Assembly (NCBI GenBank): GCA_050084515.1
Contig: CM114272.1
Location: 50,468,001-50,532,000, forward strand
Reading direction: 5' to 3'
Origin: Blasia pusilla
Taxonomy: Eukaryota > Marchantiophyta > Marchantiopsida > Blasiales
Length of the DNA stretch: 64,000 nt
The position numbers and the translations under genes are program-made. Under the pieces are notes generated by a model. That model ran no database searches and was not told where the DNA came from. It saw nothing but the letters and a program-made list of their open reading frames with translations. Shown here in pieces: positions 54,563 through 64,000 of the stretch (its first letter is position 1; each line of letters begins with the position of its first letter).

Positions 54563-54700
54563 AACAGCCCTTCCCCCTTACTCTACTTGCAGCTCTATAG
54601 CCACTGCCAGCCTCTAACAACCTATCTACTCTAAACAATATATCATTACTTAGTCATCCTTCCAAGAGGGGTAATCCACTCTCGTTGGAAGAGCAACCTT

Positions 54701-54712
54701 GCTCTGATACCA
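54701..54712 (-). promoter_or_regulatory. Chromovirus primer-binding site, tRNA-iMet
   Basis: TGGTATCAGAGC on the minus strand starts two bases inside the 5' LTR edge and is a perfect match to the plant initiator tRNA-Met primer site. Confidence 0.95.
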
Positions 54713-54713
54713 T

Positions 54714-55066
54714 TGTAACTCTCCAGCTCACGGAACCACTCTAGAGTTGCTCAAAGGTAGAATGCCCTCAAGGCCTCTCCTCTTCCTTTATATACTTAGA
54801 GATAGGTACAATGAAGACAAATTAGCTCTACCTATCCTTATGCCACATGTCCTACTCTCATAGCATGAGAGAATCTCCTTTGGAGTCTAATGTCCCAACC
54901 TCATCTTCCTCAACCTCATCCTTATCTCCCTTTTCACCAACCTATGGCCCCACTCTCATCTTTATCTCATGTATCTTGTCTTTTCTCTTTTTGGTTGATT
55001 CTTTCCCACTTATGTACTTCATGTCATAGATTCTAACTTAACTATGACTAACAAAGGATGGTTACA
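54714..55066 (-). repeat. Chromovirus 5' LTR
   Basis: It has 353 bp, with the same ends as the 3' LTR. A TATATAAAG box (minus strand, about 54,788-54,796) would start the genomic RNA. Confidence 0.93.
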
Positions 55067-55660
55067 AAGAGCAACCAATCCCAAAGACATACACTCAAGA
55101 GTGACACGAGAGTCTCAATATGTGAAATAGAACATGATGAACCCTTGAAGGTCCCTCCTGTTTATATAGTCACAAGGGATCCACAAGAGTACGAAATAGA
55201 ATTAATCTGATCTTGTGCCACATGGTTTCCTCTCAAGGCATAGCCAATCATATTTTGACACAAGTAGATTTCCTCTTATCTCTTCCAAAATATCCTCTTT
55301 TACCCACTTGATATTTTCCAAATTACCCCCAACTAACGTAGCCACCAACCAAGACTACTTTTGCTTTTCATTAAAGCACTAACCTTACTACTTTACTTTT
55401 ATAAAGTCATATTTTATTTATTATTTCTTTTCCTAAAGTTGGGCCCGCATAAAAGAGGCACCATAAAGAGGTTTAAACATGTGAATTTCATTTCCCTAAG
55501 CTAATTTACTTAATATTAATAAACTACTATCTAACACTTAATGAGGAAGGAGTTTACATACTGGCTGATTTTACTATACGACATTCTTGCAAACCTCCAA
55601 ACTTGCACATCCTCCGCTATGTGCCGAAAATATCGAGACTTCTTGCTATTTTACTTAGAA

Positions 55661-56760
55661 TTATTTTTGTTGTGCCTCTAGACACATTGAATCGAAATCA
55701 AGAAATCCCTCACGTCTATAGAAAATCTTGACCCTTTTTCTTGCAATGGACAGCTTGAGAATTGTGCCATCTAGTTCACGTAGTTTGTAAGTGGCATTGT
55801 CAAAAGCAAAGACTACAACGTATGAACCAAACCAACAACGTGCAAACTTCTTAATTGTAGTATGCTGGTTGTGGAGGTTGTTGTCGTGCACCAAGATCAA
55901 ATCTCCTTCTCTTATACGCTCCTTCCGAAGTCGATGAGTTTTGTCAAAGCGCTCCTTATTTTTCAACCTTGCTTCCTTCATTTTGACTAATGCTTCTGCA
56001 ATATCTTCTTCCCGCCACTCTAGATGCTGCATTCGAAGTGTTAGGAGCTCTTCCCTATCGAGCCATGTCTTCCCACGGTAAACCCATCCAAGTGGGTATA
56101 TCTCCTTCTGTTGGCATTATTGGCTTTTGACATGTCATCAACTCTGTAGGTATGAACCGTGTAACGGTGCTGTGAGTGGTTCTATCTGCCCATAAATAAA
56201 ATGAAAGCAATCTAGGCCAATCAGCATAACGGTCTCCACACGCCTTTACGAATGCTTGAATGATTGGTGGATGTCCCCTTTTGCTCTTGCCGTTTGCCTC
56301 CGGATTCACGGAGGTTGTTAATCTTAACTAGACTCCATATCTCTTGAAGAACTCTAGTGCTTCCTCCGCATTCAACTCACCTCAATCTACACGGATTCTC
56401 CCGACACTCCCATATCGAGCAACAATATCCTCTAGAATAAAACGACATATAGGCTTTGTTGTTTTAGCCCGTAAAGCCCTCCCTTCTACAAAGTTGGACA
56501 ACTCTTCTCGTACTAGGACCAGGTACCATATTCCCCAAAAACCTAGTGGCATAGCAACTAGATCTATAACCCATTGATGATGAATAGACAAAGGATACGT
56601 GGGATTAAGTCCATCTCTTACCATGATTTTTTATTGAAACAGACATTCAACACATGACCCAACATATCTCTCAACATCCTTACATAGGCCTTTCTACCAA
56701 TATCTCTCTTTTATCTTGGTGAAGGTTGGCCAAGTACCTCTGTGTCCTGCCCATGTGCTT
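55661..56760 (-). pseudogene. Element D integrase
   Basis: Read leftward, a zinc domain with the text AGHRGTWPTF and YVGSCVECLF, then the core IDLVAMPLGFWGIWYLVLVR (first Asp), FILEDIVARYGSVGRIRVD (second Asp at the end), NPEANGKSKRGHPPIIQAFV (Glu) and HSTVTRFIPTELMTCQKPIM. The C-terminal part holds RFDKTHRLRKERIREGDLIL and FARCWFGSYVVVFAFDNATY. Stops near 56,310 and 56,050 and a frame change interrupt it. No chromodomain is present. Confidence 0.85.
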
Positions 56761-57277
56761 GACACATGCCCCTCATGAGCATCAACAATAGGAGTCGTCG
56801 CACTCGCTTCTCCCATCGCCCTCCGTGCCTACACACCAACAACATTATCAACTCCCCAGGAACTTTGATCAGGATCCATCAATGGGGTCCTCATCGCCTC
56901 GGGCAACGTGAAAGATTGAGGAAGCCTAGTTTGTTTCCTGGCTTCCCCTCGCTATGGATCCAACTCTACGGGTGCTCCACGCGTCACAACTACGGCGGCC
57001 TCCATCTAGGCAACCCCGCACATCCAACCAGAATCCTCCATATCTCTGGCTGCTTCATATGATGTCGATGCCATGGATCCCGCATCGGGTAATCTCAATA
57101 CCATAGCAGCAATCTGCTCCTATAGCTGATGTATATGAGCAACCATCCTAGCCTCACGCCCAACGTCTCCCTCAACGCGTCTAGGTGGTGGGACTCTACC
57201 TCCTCCACGGGCAACTCCAGCTCCTCGTCCCCCAACGGGACCATCTGGTGCACAATCTCTAGGCCCACCCGGACCGA

Positions 57278-58451
57278 CTACTTGCTCTGGTGCCCTCTTT
57301 GGCCCTCAGTCCAGACGTAACTTAGGATGTAAATTGAAACATATAGCGCGTGTATGACTATACCTCTGACAATAGTCACATTGATAACCTCTTGGTGCAA
57401 CACCATCTCCTCCTCCATGTTGAGGCATATGTCCATGACCCTAACGAGTGCAATCACGCCGATGATGGGCTCCACCACATCACCAACAAGTAATCGTAGG
57501 CGGTTGCTGGTGAGCTGCATATGAAGGCGCAGGTCTTTGTGGCACGGCCTCCCGATATCCTCCTTGAGCTCGTGGTGCCATAGTCGACCTATCTTGGAGT
57601 CCACGTTGCTGCACAGGTGGTGCAGATAATCGTGACTAATCTCGCCAGAATCCCATGGTGGCTACGCTCTCCTCTGCCATATTGCGTTCAATGTTCTCGG
57701 CGGTCCTAAAAACATCTCTCAACATAGGGGAGGTGTTCATAAGAAGCCCCCCTCCCGCACCCGTGTCCGCAGGGTCCGGTCGAGCATCACGTACCATGAG
57801 TGGATAGCCTGAGCCTCTATCACCCCTTGAGTGACGTTGATCAGCTGGCGCAAGCAAATGTAAGCCTCACGCAAACTCTCACCCAAGCGCCTCTGGAAGT
57901 CGTGGATGCTCCGTAACTTCTCCGTCCGTATCCCCTGGTAGCTCGCCCTCAACTCAGCAAAGAACTCAACCACGGGGTTGAACTTGGGACGAACCCGACT
58001 AGATAGTGCAACTGCTCCACTACGAGTGACCCCTCCTAAAACATCACTAGTAGAAGAGGAAGTTATCTCTCCTAAATCCTCCTCCTCATCTAGGAATGGT
58101 TCCGTCCATGACACATAGTGTGGGTCATAGTAGAGTCGCCATGCCTCAATCTCCTGGGTATATCTGTGGGAGAACTCATGGTGATCGTCCATGGGCGCCC
58201 CCTCTAAATGCTGGAACATACCGTTCCATGTTGTAAACGGTTGATTTCTCTAGAGTTCCTAGCCCACTGTGAGTCACACCAAACTCCGCAATGAAATCGT
58301 GTAGCTCTATAGTGCCTATAGCACCCGAAAACCTATGCGGTCCTACACCCCGGTCGTCCATCTTGTATGCCCAATTGGTAGGACCACTCAATGTGTACGG
58401 TGGACCACTAACACACTTCTCTATACCCTCCCCCTTGTCTGAAGATGACAC
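57278..58451 (-). pseudogene. Element D gag with two zinc knuckles
   Basis: The pieces VGPHRFSGAIGTIELHDFIA and VVEFFAELRASYQGIRTEKL, with LRQLINVTQGVIEAQAIHSW, form the capsid-like part. Two knuckles follow in other frames: CWWCGGAHHRRDC (about 57,470) and CDYCQRYSHTRAIC (about 57,370). Frame changes at about 58,200 and 57,630 break it. Although D shares the LTR and integrase family with C, its gag is only distantly similar, and C has a single knuckle. Confidence 0.65.
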
Positions 58452-58500
58452 AAAAGGAGATCAAGGTGGTCTCTCACATGGAGACCCTCAAAACCTCGCA

Positions 58501-60324
58501 CCACTCCGGGTAAACCCTCCAGAGCTACTCTCAGGTCCACTACCTCACCTCTCAAAATCCTGAAAGGACGCCGTGATGGCCCTCGTACCCATCTCACACG
58601 ATCACTCTCAATCTCGCGAGTAATTCCTCAATCAATCAAACTAAACACGCGGCACTCAATCTACACTCTCTCACTGAGACATGTGCTATGCAGCAACATA
58701 AGCGGGAATGTACAGAAAGCGTCGCAAAGGAGGCATAAATCAGGAGCTGACCAATCTGTGGTATGGCGAGGAAAAATCTAATCGCGTTGGACCAAGAATT
58801 CATATAGTCGGGGGAACATAGAAACTTAGTGAATAGGATAAGGTGTGCAAAAAATACGTTGCATATCCAATGGATGACCTACTCAATAAACGGGAGAAGA
58901 CGGCTAATTAACTCAATTCTACATTACTCAAGAATAATGGCGTGACCCAACAAGTCGTCGCGGAGGTGTTTCATGATCGACGGCAAGAGGACCTACTGTC
59001 GAATGGTGCTAGTCTTGTATGGACAAGTAATCAATTAAGAGACAAAAACAACGGTTATGCTACTCACTGCCCTTGGGAGCAAGATTCGTAAGAATTCAGA
59101 AGGTGGATTAGTGCGAGCATGGGACGGCAGTCGCACAGAGCATGTTGAAGAACATACTATAGGCGTAGAGAATTATCAATCAATAGCAGTAGTCCCCGAA
59201 CAGATAAGACGGACGGAACAAGAGTCACGAGACACTAAACGCACAAACTTTTCCGGATTTAGGTCAACCTGAGCAAGGCAAGGAGAAGAACAGATGAACT
59301 CGTCTTGTTAGTAGCTGCTCTATCGGTCGATCTATGTAAGATAGTTAGGGTGGGGACGCACAAATTCGACATAATATGTATGTACACCCTAGGTCGTGTG
59401 AATGAACTCACCGGTTGAGTACTCAACAGAGTTGTGGACAACACCATTGTGAAAAACTGAGAATAGGCAGGTGCGCAGATATGTAAATGGACGTGGTCCT
59501 TGCTTCTACGTGTATGGTTTGCAGATGAGACCCGAAACAAAGGCGTAAAAAACGTACCAAAAATTTGTAGAGTGGAAGATGTTATGAACCCCGCGAATTG
59601 CAAATAGATAAGGAACCATAAACAAAGGCCTCGGCAATATGGCAAAAATTCGCAGAGTGGCGGGATGTTACAAACCTCGCGGAGTGCAAATAGAGAAGGA
59701 AAAAGAATTGCGCATGCCATACGCCTAGATGAGGGCAATAAAAGTTCAACGTATGCATTCTCTGGGTATGCCCAACTAACATGACAGCCCGAGCATGCGA
59801 CCACCCGTAGGCTATGGTGTACGGGGCGCCGGCGTGCTGATGCAATTACAAGCATTTTGTGAACGTAATTCCCTCGATCCTAGGCGTGCAAGGGGTTGTT
59901 GATCATAGATTGGCTCCTTCAACATACAAGACAATAAGGCAAGTGTTAGGAATTAGCAAATGAACCAATCAGTGTGGCAAAACGTAAGTCGAGACTCAGA
60001 CTTGACTGATTGTCCTACGATGGTGAATAGGTGCCTATATACTTCACACGAAGAAGAAGTGTAAAAGTCGAACGGAAAAGTGTAGCAGGAATGTCGGATA
60101 TGGCCTAATTCAGTTGAGAATTTAGGAAGATCAATACAGAAATAACAAGGATGCGAGTAGTTTGGATTATGTCATTGTTTTGCAGAGATTTGGCTTACAT
60201 CATTCTCTAATTTTTTTTCGAACTTGAATTAATTTTGAATTTTTATAAGTGAAAATATTTCATATAATTCAATATAATAATAATAAATATAGATAGATAT
60301 TCTATGGTGGAAACATTGAAACTT
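58501..60324. other. Unassigned, with a 78-bp tandem duplication
   Basis: No gene is recognised. At about 59,548-59,700 two diverged copies of a 78-bp unit (both ending GTGCAAATAGA or TTGCAAATAGA) follow each other and open minus-strand frames (59,259-59,855) that have no family signature. From 60,190 the DNA becomes AT-rich. Confidence 0.45.
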
Positions 60325-60382
60325 AGAGAAAAGACGGTGAACCTATCCATTGGCCGATGGATAGGTTCACTGTCTTTTTTCT
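60325..60382. repeat. Long hairpin, 26-bp arms with 6-nt loop
   Basis: Left arm 60,325-60,350 and right arm 60,357-60,382 pair with two mismatches, both of which can be G-U pairs in a plus-strand transcript. The loop is TGGCCG. Weak pairing continues outward. It could be a MITE core, a small-RNA precursor or a terminator-like structure. Confidence 0.8.
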
Positions 60383-63300
60383 AACTTTTGAAATTTTGTT
60401 AAAATTTTCAGTTTTATATATAAACACCATTGAGCCACAAAAGTCCGGAATTATTTTCTAGCGAATCGGAAATTTTCAAAAATGTCTTGGACGAGAACCT
60501 CCCGCCTAAGTTACCACTCGGAGTTACAAGGCAAACCTCACAAGAGTCACAAGTTCACAACTGACCACGTCCTCTTGAAGAATCATCTGCTCATTAAGAT
60601 GAACTGGGCTCAGATGATTGGGGACTTTAACGCAACCAAAGTCCTCGTTTGGATTTAAGCAGCACAACTGATGGCCCTCCGACGAACGCAAATAAGACCG
60701 CTGCCACCATGGAATAAGCATCAATGTTTTCTGTTTCGAGATCTGGACAAATATCATTAAATAATCACGCCTCAGCTTTGCTGCGCTGGCAGATCTGGTG
60801 ACAGTGCTGTATCGTATCCATCTACTCTCTACATACTTAGCCAAGGCGCTCCAAGCCCATAACATCGCAGATGAATCCTACTGGATGTCGTAATTTAGCT
60901 GTTTCCAAGTGTGTACATACACCATGTATGAGTCCTTAGGAAAGGTACGCGGATGCGATTCTTGCGAACAAATTATTCTTTATCTTTGTCGTTGTACAGT
61001 GTACATATATTCTCGTAGACCGTGGAACGAATCGAGCGGAAGTGAGATAGAAATACCTTTGCTCTGCGAAGGAGCTAGCAGATAGTAGTGTTGAAACTAC
61101 TACGCCATGGATTTGGACGCGGTGTGGCAGGCCTGTCACACTGTGGGCGTGAGTAGATGATGACGACGACCTACCAGCACTGTGCCACCCGGACTCCACC
61201 AGAAGCAGATCCAGACTCCAGTGTTATGCGGAGGCCCACCACATGAGATTTTAGCGCGCGCTTTGCTCAAGATACTCCTTATACTCTCCGCACTGCGCCA
61301 GACGTTACTATGCACGAGGCGAAGGGAGTTTCCCGGTAGTTTCCTCCTCTTCCACTCATGCGAAAACAGAGAGTTTGCCTTCTTGAGTTTCTGTATCAGA
61401 AACGCCAGTTTGTTTCTTCGGTCATGTAGATTCCCCCACTCAAATGTTCCAAGTGCACACATTTAGAGAGTTATATCGTCGAGAATGATAGCACGGGAGA
61501 TTTTCCTAGTCATTTAACAATTGCCGCTCTTTCCTTTTCCTTGAGTTCCTTTACCTGAAACTCAAGTAGGTTTCTCCCATCACATAGCTTCGTCCACTCC
61601 TGGGGAACAAGGGCAGAATGTTCAGGTTGATAGAGCCACACATTCAGAGTGATCAATCCACCAAAATGGAAACACGGGATTTCACTCTCCATTTTACTCC
61701 TGCCACACTTTGCCTAGCATCAGCAGAGAGTGGAATCGATCAAAGTAAACGAAAAGCCGGTAGGGAAATTCCTTGGGTCTTCTTAAATACTAACATTCGT
61801 ACTCCAACGAGATTATTCTAAATACTCTCGATTGACACGTAGAACAAATTCCCCATGACAGATGGGATATTGTATCCTCTGCTTCGTCGTCTTCGTTGCC
61901 GATAGCGCGCTTTTCTTGCCGAGGCCCACGCGTTCTTTTACAGGTGCTCAGGGTTACTTGGTGGAGGATACTGGGAATTCACACTTCAAAGTCTCAAACC
62001 TGGTACGTATCGTCGTAGACTGTCTCGGGAAAAGGAAGGAAGGTCGAATTTAATGCGGGGAGAGAACGAAGCATGAGGAGACTCAGGAGATACCTCAGAG
62101 TCTCAGACCCTCAGATAAGTGGTTTTTTGTTGTTTGCGCCTGACACTTAAGGGAGGACAGCTAGGTAGACTCCGGGCTCCGAGTCTCTTGCACCTCTACA
62201 GCTCCCTCGCTGGTTATTCCCCTTGACCGACAGACACACTGTTCCGTGCACAAGCGTCGTAGTACTTGTTCGCACTGTTCAGAATTCTCTCAAAATCAAC
62301 AAATTCGCTTCCAATTTACCTCTCTGCCTCAATATAGTGTATAGATACATGTACATACATCCAACTGGAGGGGGATGGCATATGAGAATATGAGTTGGTC
62401 CACACATAAGCAAGACCATGCAAAACGAATGTTTCATAAATGCAGCTCACAAATTACAATATTCACAAACGAGTTTACACGAGGAGCGATCAAACCGGTG
62501 TAGGTCTAGCAGGAGGAGAACGCTAGCTCGAGTATGGAGCTCCTTGCTGTAAGGCAAAGCAAGGTCCCGAGGAAACATTTTCTCCTTCAGACTTCCATGA
62601 CTCATGGTGACTACTGATGCAGACTCATTGCGGAGAGTAGCCTCACCCCTGCAAAAAGTTCATTCTTCACGTGGAGGAACAAAACACGGGTTTCCCATCA
62701 TCGCGAAGAACTCCAACCGAAAACTCCGCGTCTTAATCCACATCTCGTGGTCAGACTCATCAGAGAAGGGGCCGGAGTCACCGACATTCCCTTAACTCCC
62801 CTCCGCCAACTGATTGCCAGTTTTCGACGAGGACCATTGAATGGAGATTCGGAGTGGCCTGCAACTGGTTTCTAATCACGGGAGCCGCCACGACGTACGC
62901 CTCCTGCGCTCTTCATGCCTCGGAAGAGAGCCTATTTTACTGCAGTAACAAAGTAGTTTTCATCCCTGAACTATGGAAGAGTGGATCACAACGGACTTCC
63001 TTTCTCCACAAGACTGCTGCACGACTAAGAGGTGTTTCTCGAGGGCACAAACTTCTCCTAGATTCTGGCACCTGAAATGCAACTGGATAAAGACACAGCT
63101 AAGGGCTGCTGCGTCCCACAAGGAATCAGACTTGGCGTGGTTCAGCTCGCTTCAAATGCACAGACGTCGAACCCGTGGGCTGGAGCCAAAAGGCGTGGTG
63201 TCGATGCACCAAAAGCAAAAAAATTGTAACCCTCCCTGCTGCATCATTCCCTGCTGCATCATTTGTTTGCCGTTGGGTCATACCCTGTCCTAGATCCTTT

Positions 63301-64000
63301 CCAGGCATGGCACGACTGGTCTCGAGGATGCTGCCATAGAGATACAAGTGCCCATAGAGGAGAACTTCTACACACCAGCTCAAGGTCGGACACTCTCTGT
63401 GAGAACGATAACGACGAGAATCACATACACCAGAAGAAAAGTTGACGAAATGCTTGTTCGTACAGTATTACTCGCAAGAGAGGGAGCCTTTGTAAAACGG
63501 AAACCGGTTGTTGCCAGGGGCATGCCTTCATTGTTGGGGCTACATTGGGGAGTCTCGTAGGTCGAGTTAGTGTACATGATAGCCCGTAGAACAGCTGAGA
63601 CTGTGGGAATGTAAGCGGTGCGATTGCTGTAAAGGAGCCACATTAATCCCATAAGCTTGCAGTACTGCTCCGTCGCATTCAATGACGGGTTCGTCGTAAA
63701 TTGAGACGCTGTTTCCGACTGCAGTACACGTTTCAAATCCAGTCAGTCGGAGCCATCCAAATGTCCGTATCGGACAACGAACAAAGAAGCAAACTTGGAT
63801 GTCTGAAGATCTGCATTTGAAGGGGAACCCAGAGCTGAAAAATAAGACTCAAACGTTCTCGACAGGAGATTGGAGACTGCTAGGGCAGTTGCCACGAAAC
63901 GACAATCACGTATGCACACAAGACCTAGAAAAATTATCTGCAATATCTATCTTTGTCAACCCCAAAAGTCAAATCCATCTAACAGTAATCCTGCCAGCGA
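60383..64000. other. Unassigned, gene-like composition but no gene recognised
   Basis: The GC and complexity resemble host DNA more than retroelements. Open frames (for example minus 61,136-61,462 and 63,380-63,736, plus 62,973-63,293) are short and overlap on both strands without motifs, so I do not call them. A short direct repeat (CCTGCTGCATCATT, 63,235-63,262) is present. No transposon signature was found. Confidence 0.4.

Larger units (their letters stand above)
49126..55066 (-). mobile_element. Complete chromovirus (Ty3/gypsy with chromodomain)
   Basis: The 5,941-bp element has 353-bp LTRs at both ends, a tRNA-iMet primer site, gag, protease, RT, RNase H, integrase and a C-terminal chromodomain in this order on the minus strand, and a polypurine tract. 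The 5-bp duplication AAGAG flanks it (49,121-49,125 and 55,067-55,071). The pre-insertion sequence can be read in element C. The LTRs differ at one base by eye, so insertion is recent, but the coding region has many frame breaks. Confidence 0.95.
48844..55583 (-). repeat. Element D 3' LTR, split by the chromovirus
   Basis: The LTR consists of 55,072-55,583 and 48,844-49,125 (plus strand coordinates). Removing the chromovirus and one copy of the AAGAG duplication leaves about 794 bp that align end to end with C's 5' LTR. It follows directly after D's integrase on the minus strand. Its far end abuts the hAT relic. Confidence 0.85.
55584..58500 (-). mobile_element. Ty3/gypsy element D (family of C), internally deleted
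   Basis: On the minus strand gag (58,451-57,278) is followed, after about 500 bp of broken sequence, directly by the integrase zinc domain, the core and the C-terminus, then by the 3' LTR at 55,583. Protease, RT and RNase H are missing. The integrase (VAMPLGFWGIWYLVLVREEL, RKERIREGDLILVHDNNLHN) is of the same 'HVPW' gypsy family as element C. No 5' LTR was found upstream of gag. Confidence 0.78.

Noticed and set aside
59259-59855. 198-codon minus-strand frame
   Set aside because: It spans a tandem duplication and has no motif; hydrophobic runs come from T-rich DNA and not from a plausible membrane protein.
1-64000. CRISPR arrays, tRNA and rRNA genes, bacterial operons
   Set aside because: No evenly spaced short repeats with unique spacers, no cloverleaf or conserved rRNA stretch, and no compact same-strand gene clusters were seen; the window is eukaryotic in every respect.

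Overview
The window looks like repeat-rich nuclear DNA of a land plant. Almost every recognisable coding stretch belongs to a transposable element: Ty1/copia, several Ty3/gypsy lineages including a chromodomain chromovirus and Tat/Athila-like elements, a hAT DNA transposon, and two non-LTR retrotransposons whose C-terminus looks like a restriction-like endonuclease (RLE). Primer-binding sites match plant-type tRNA-iMet and tRNA-Asp ends. The mixture, with RLE-type non-LTR elements and a gypsy family carrying an 'HVPW' segment ahead of its reverse transcriptase, makes me lean to a non-seed plant (bryophyte, lycophyte or fern), but I cannot name the organism. I see no complete host gene, rRNA, tRNA or CRISPR array.

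Layout. 1-3.5 kb: no clear gene. 3.6-5.8 kb: decayed copia relic (+). 5.8-13.7 kb: mostly unassigned, with one possible exon (9.7-10.1 kb, -) and a broken trihelix/Myb-SANT-like domain (11.4-11.7 kb, +). 14.2-18.4 kb: RLE-type non-LTR element 1 (+), ending in about 2.6 copies of a 256-bp tandem repeat. 19.4-22.0 kb: RLE-type element 2 (-), a different family, lying tail to tail with the first, with a poly(A) tail and a 23-bp-arm palindrome that rearranged its RT. 22.0-26.2 kb: Tat/Athila-like element B (-) with an internal deletion. 27.1-42.6 kb: a sibling element A (+), head to head with B. A contains a 1.0-kb unidentified insertion in its RT region, a truncated element C inserted behind its integrase, and a large coiled-coil accessory reading frame between pol and a truncated 3' LTR. 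42.6-47 kb: AT-rich DNA, then a 0.95-kb GC-rich minisatellite built on a 16-bp palindrome. 47.1-48.7 kb: hAT transposase relic (+). 48.8-58.5 kb: element D (-, same family as C). Its 3' LTR is split by a complete 5.94-kb chromovirus (-) with two 353-bp LTRs and a 5-bp target duplication. 58.5-64 kb: unassigned, with one strong hairpin.

How the parts relate. The window is a nest of elements dated relative to one another. The chromovirus is the youngest: its LTRs differ at one position by eye, yet its genes already carry stops and frameshifts, so it was probably copied in trans. C's 5' LTR serves as the uninterrupted reference for D's split LTR and proves the chromovirus insertion site. C and the chromovirus also share a leader module (a hairpin and a short reading frame), which suggests exchange between families. 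The observation I rate highest is the pair of divergent RLE-type non-LTR retrotransposons.
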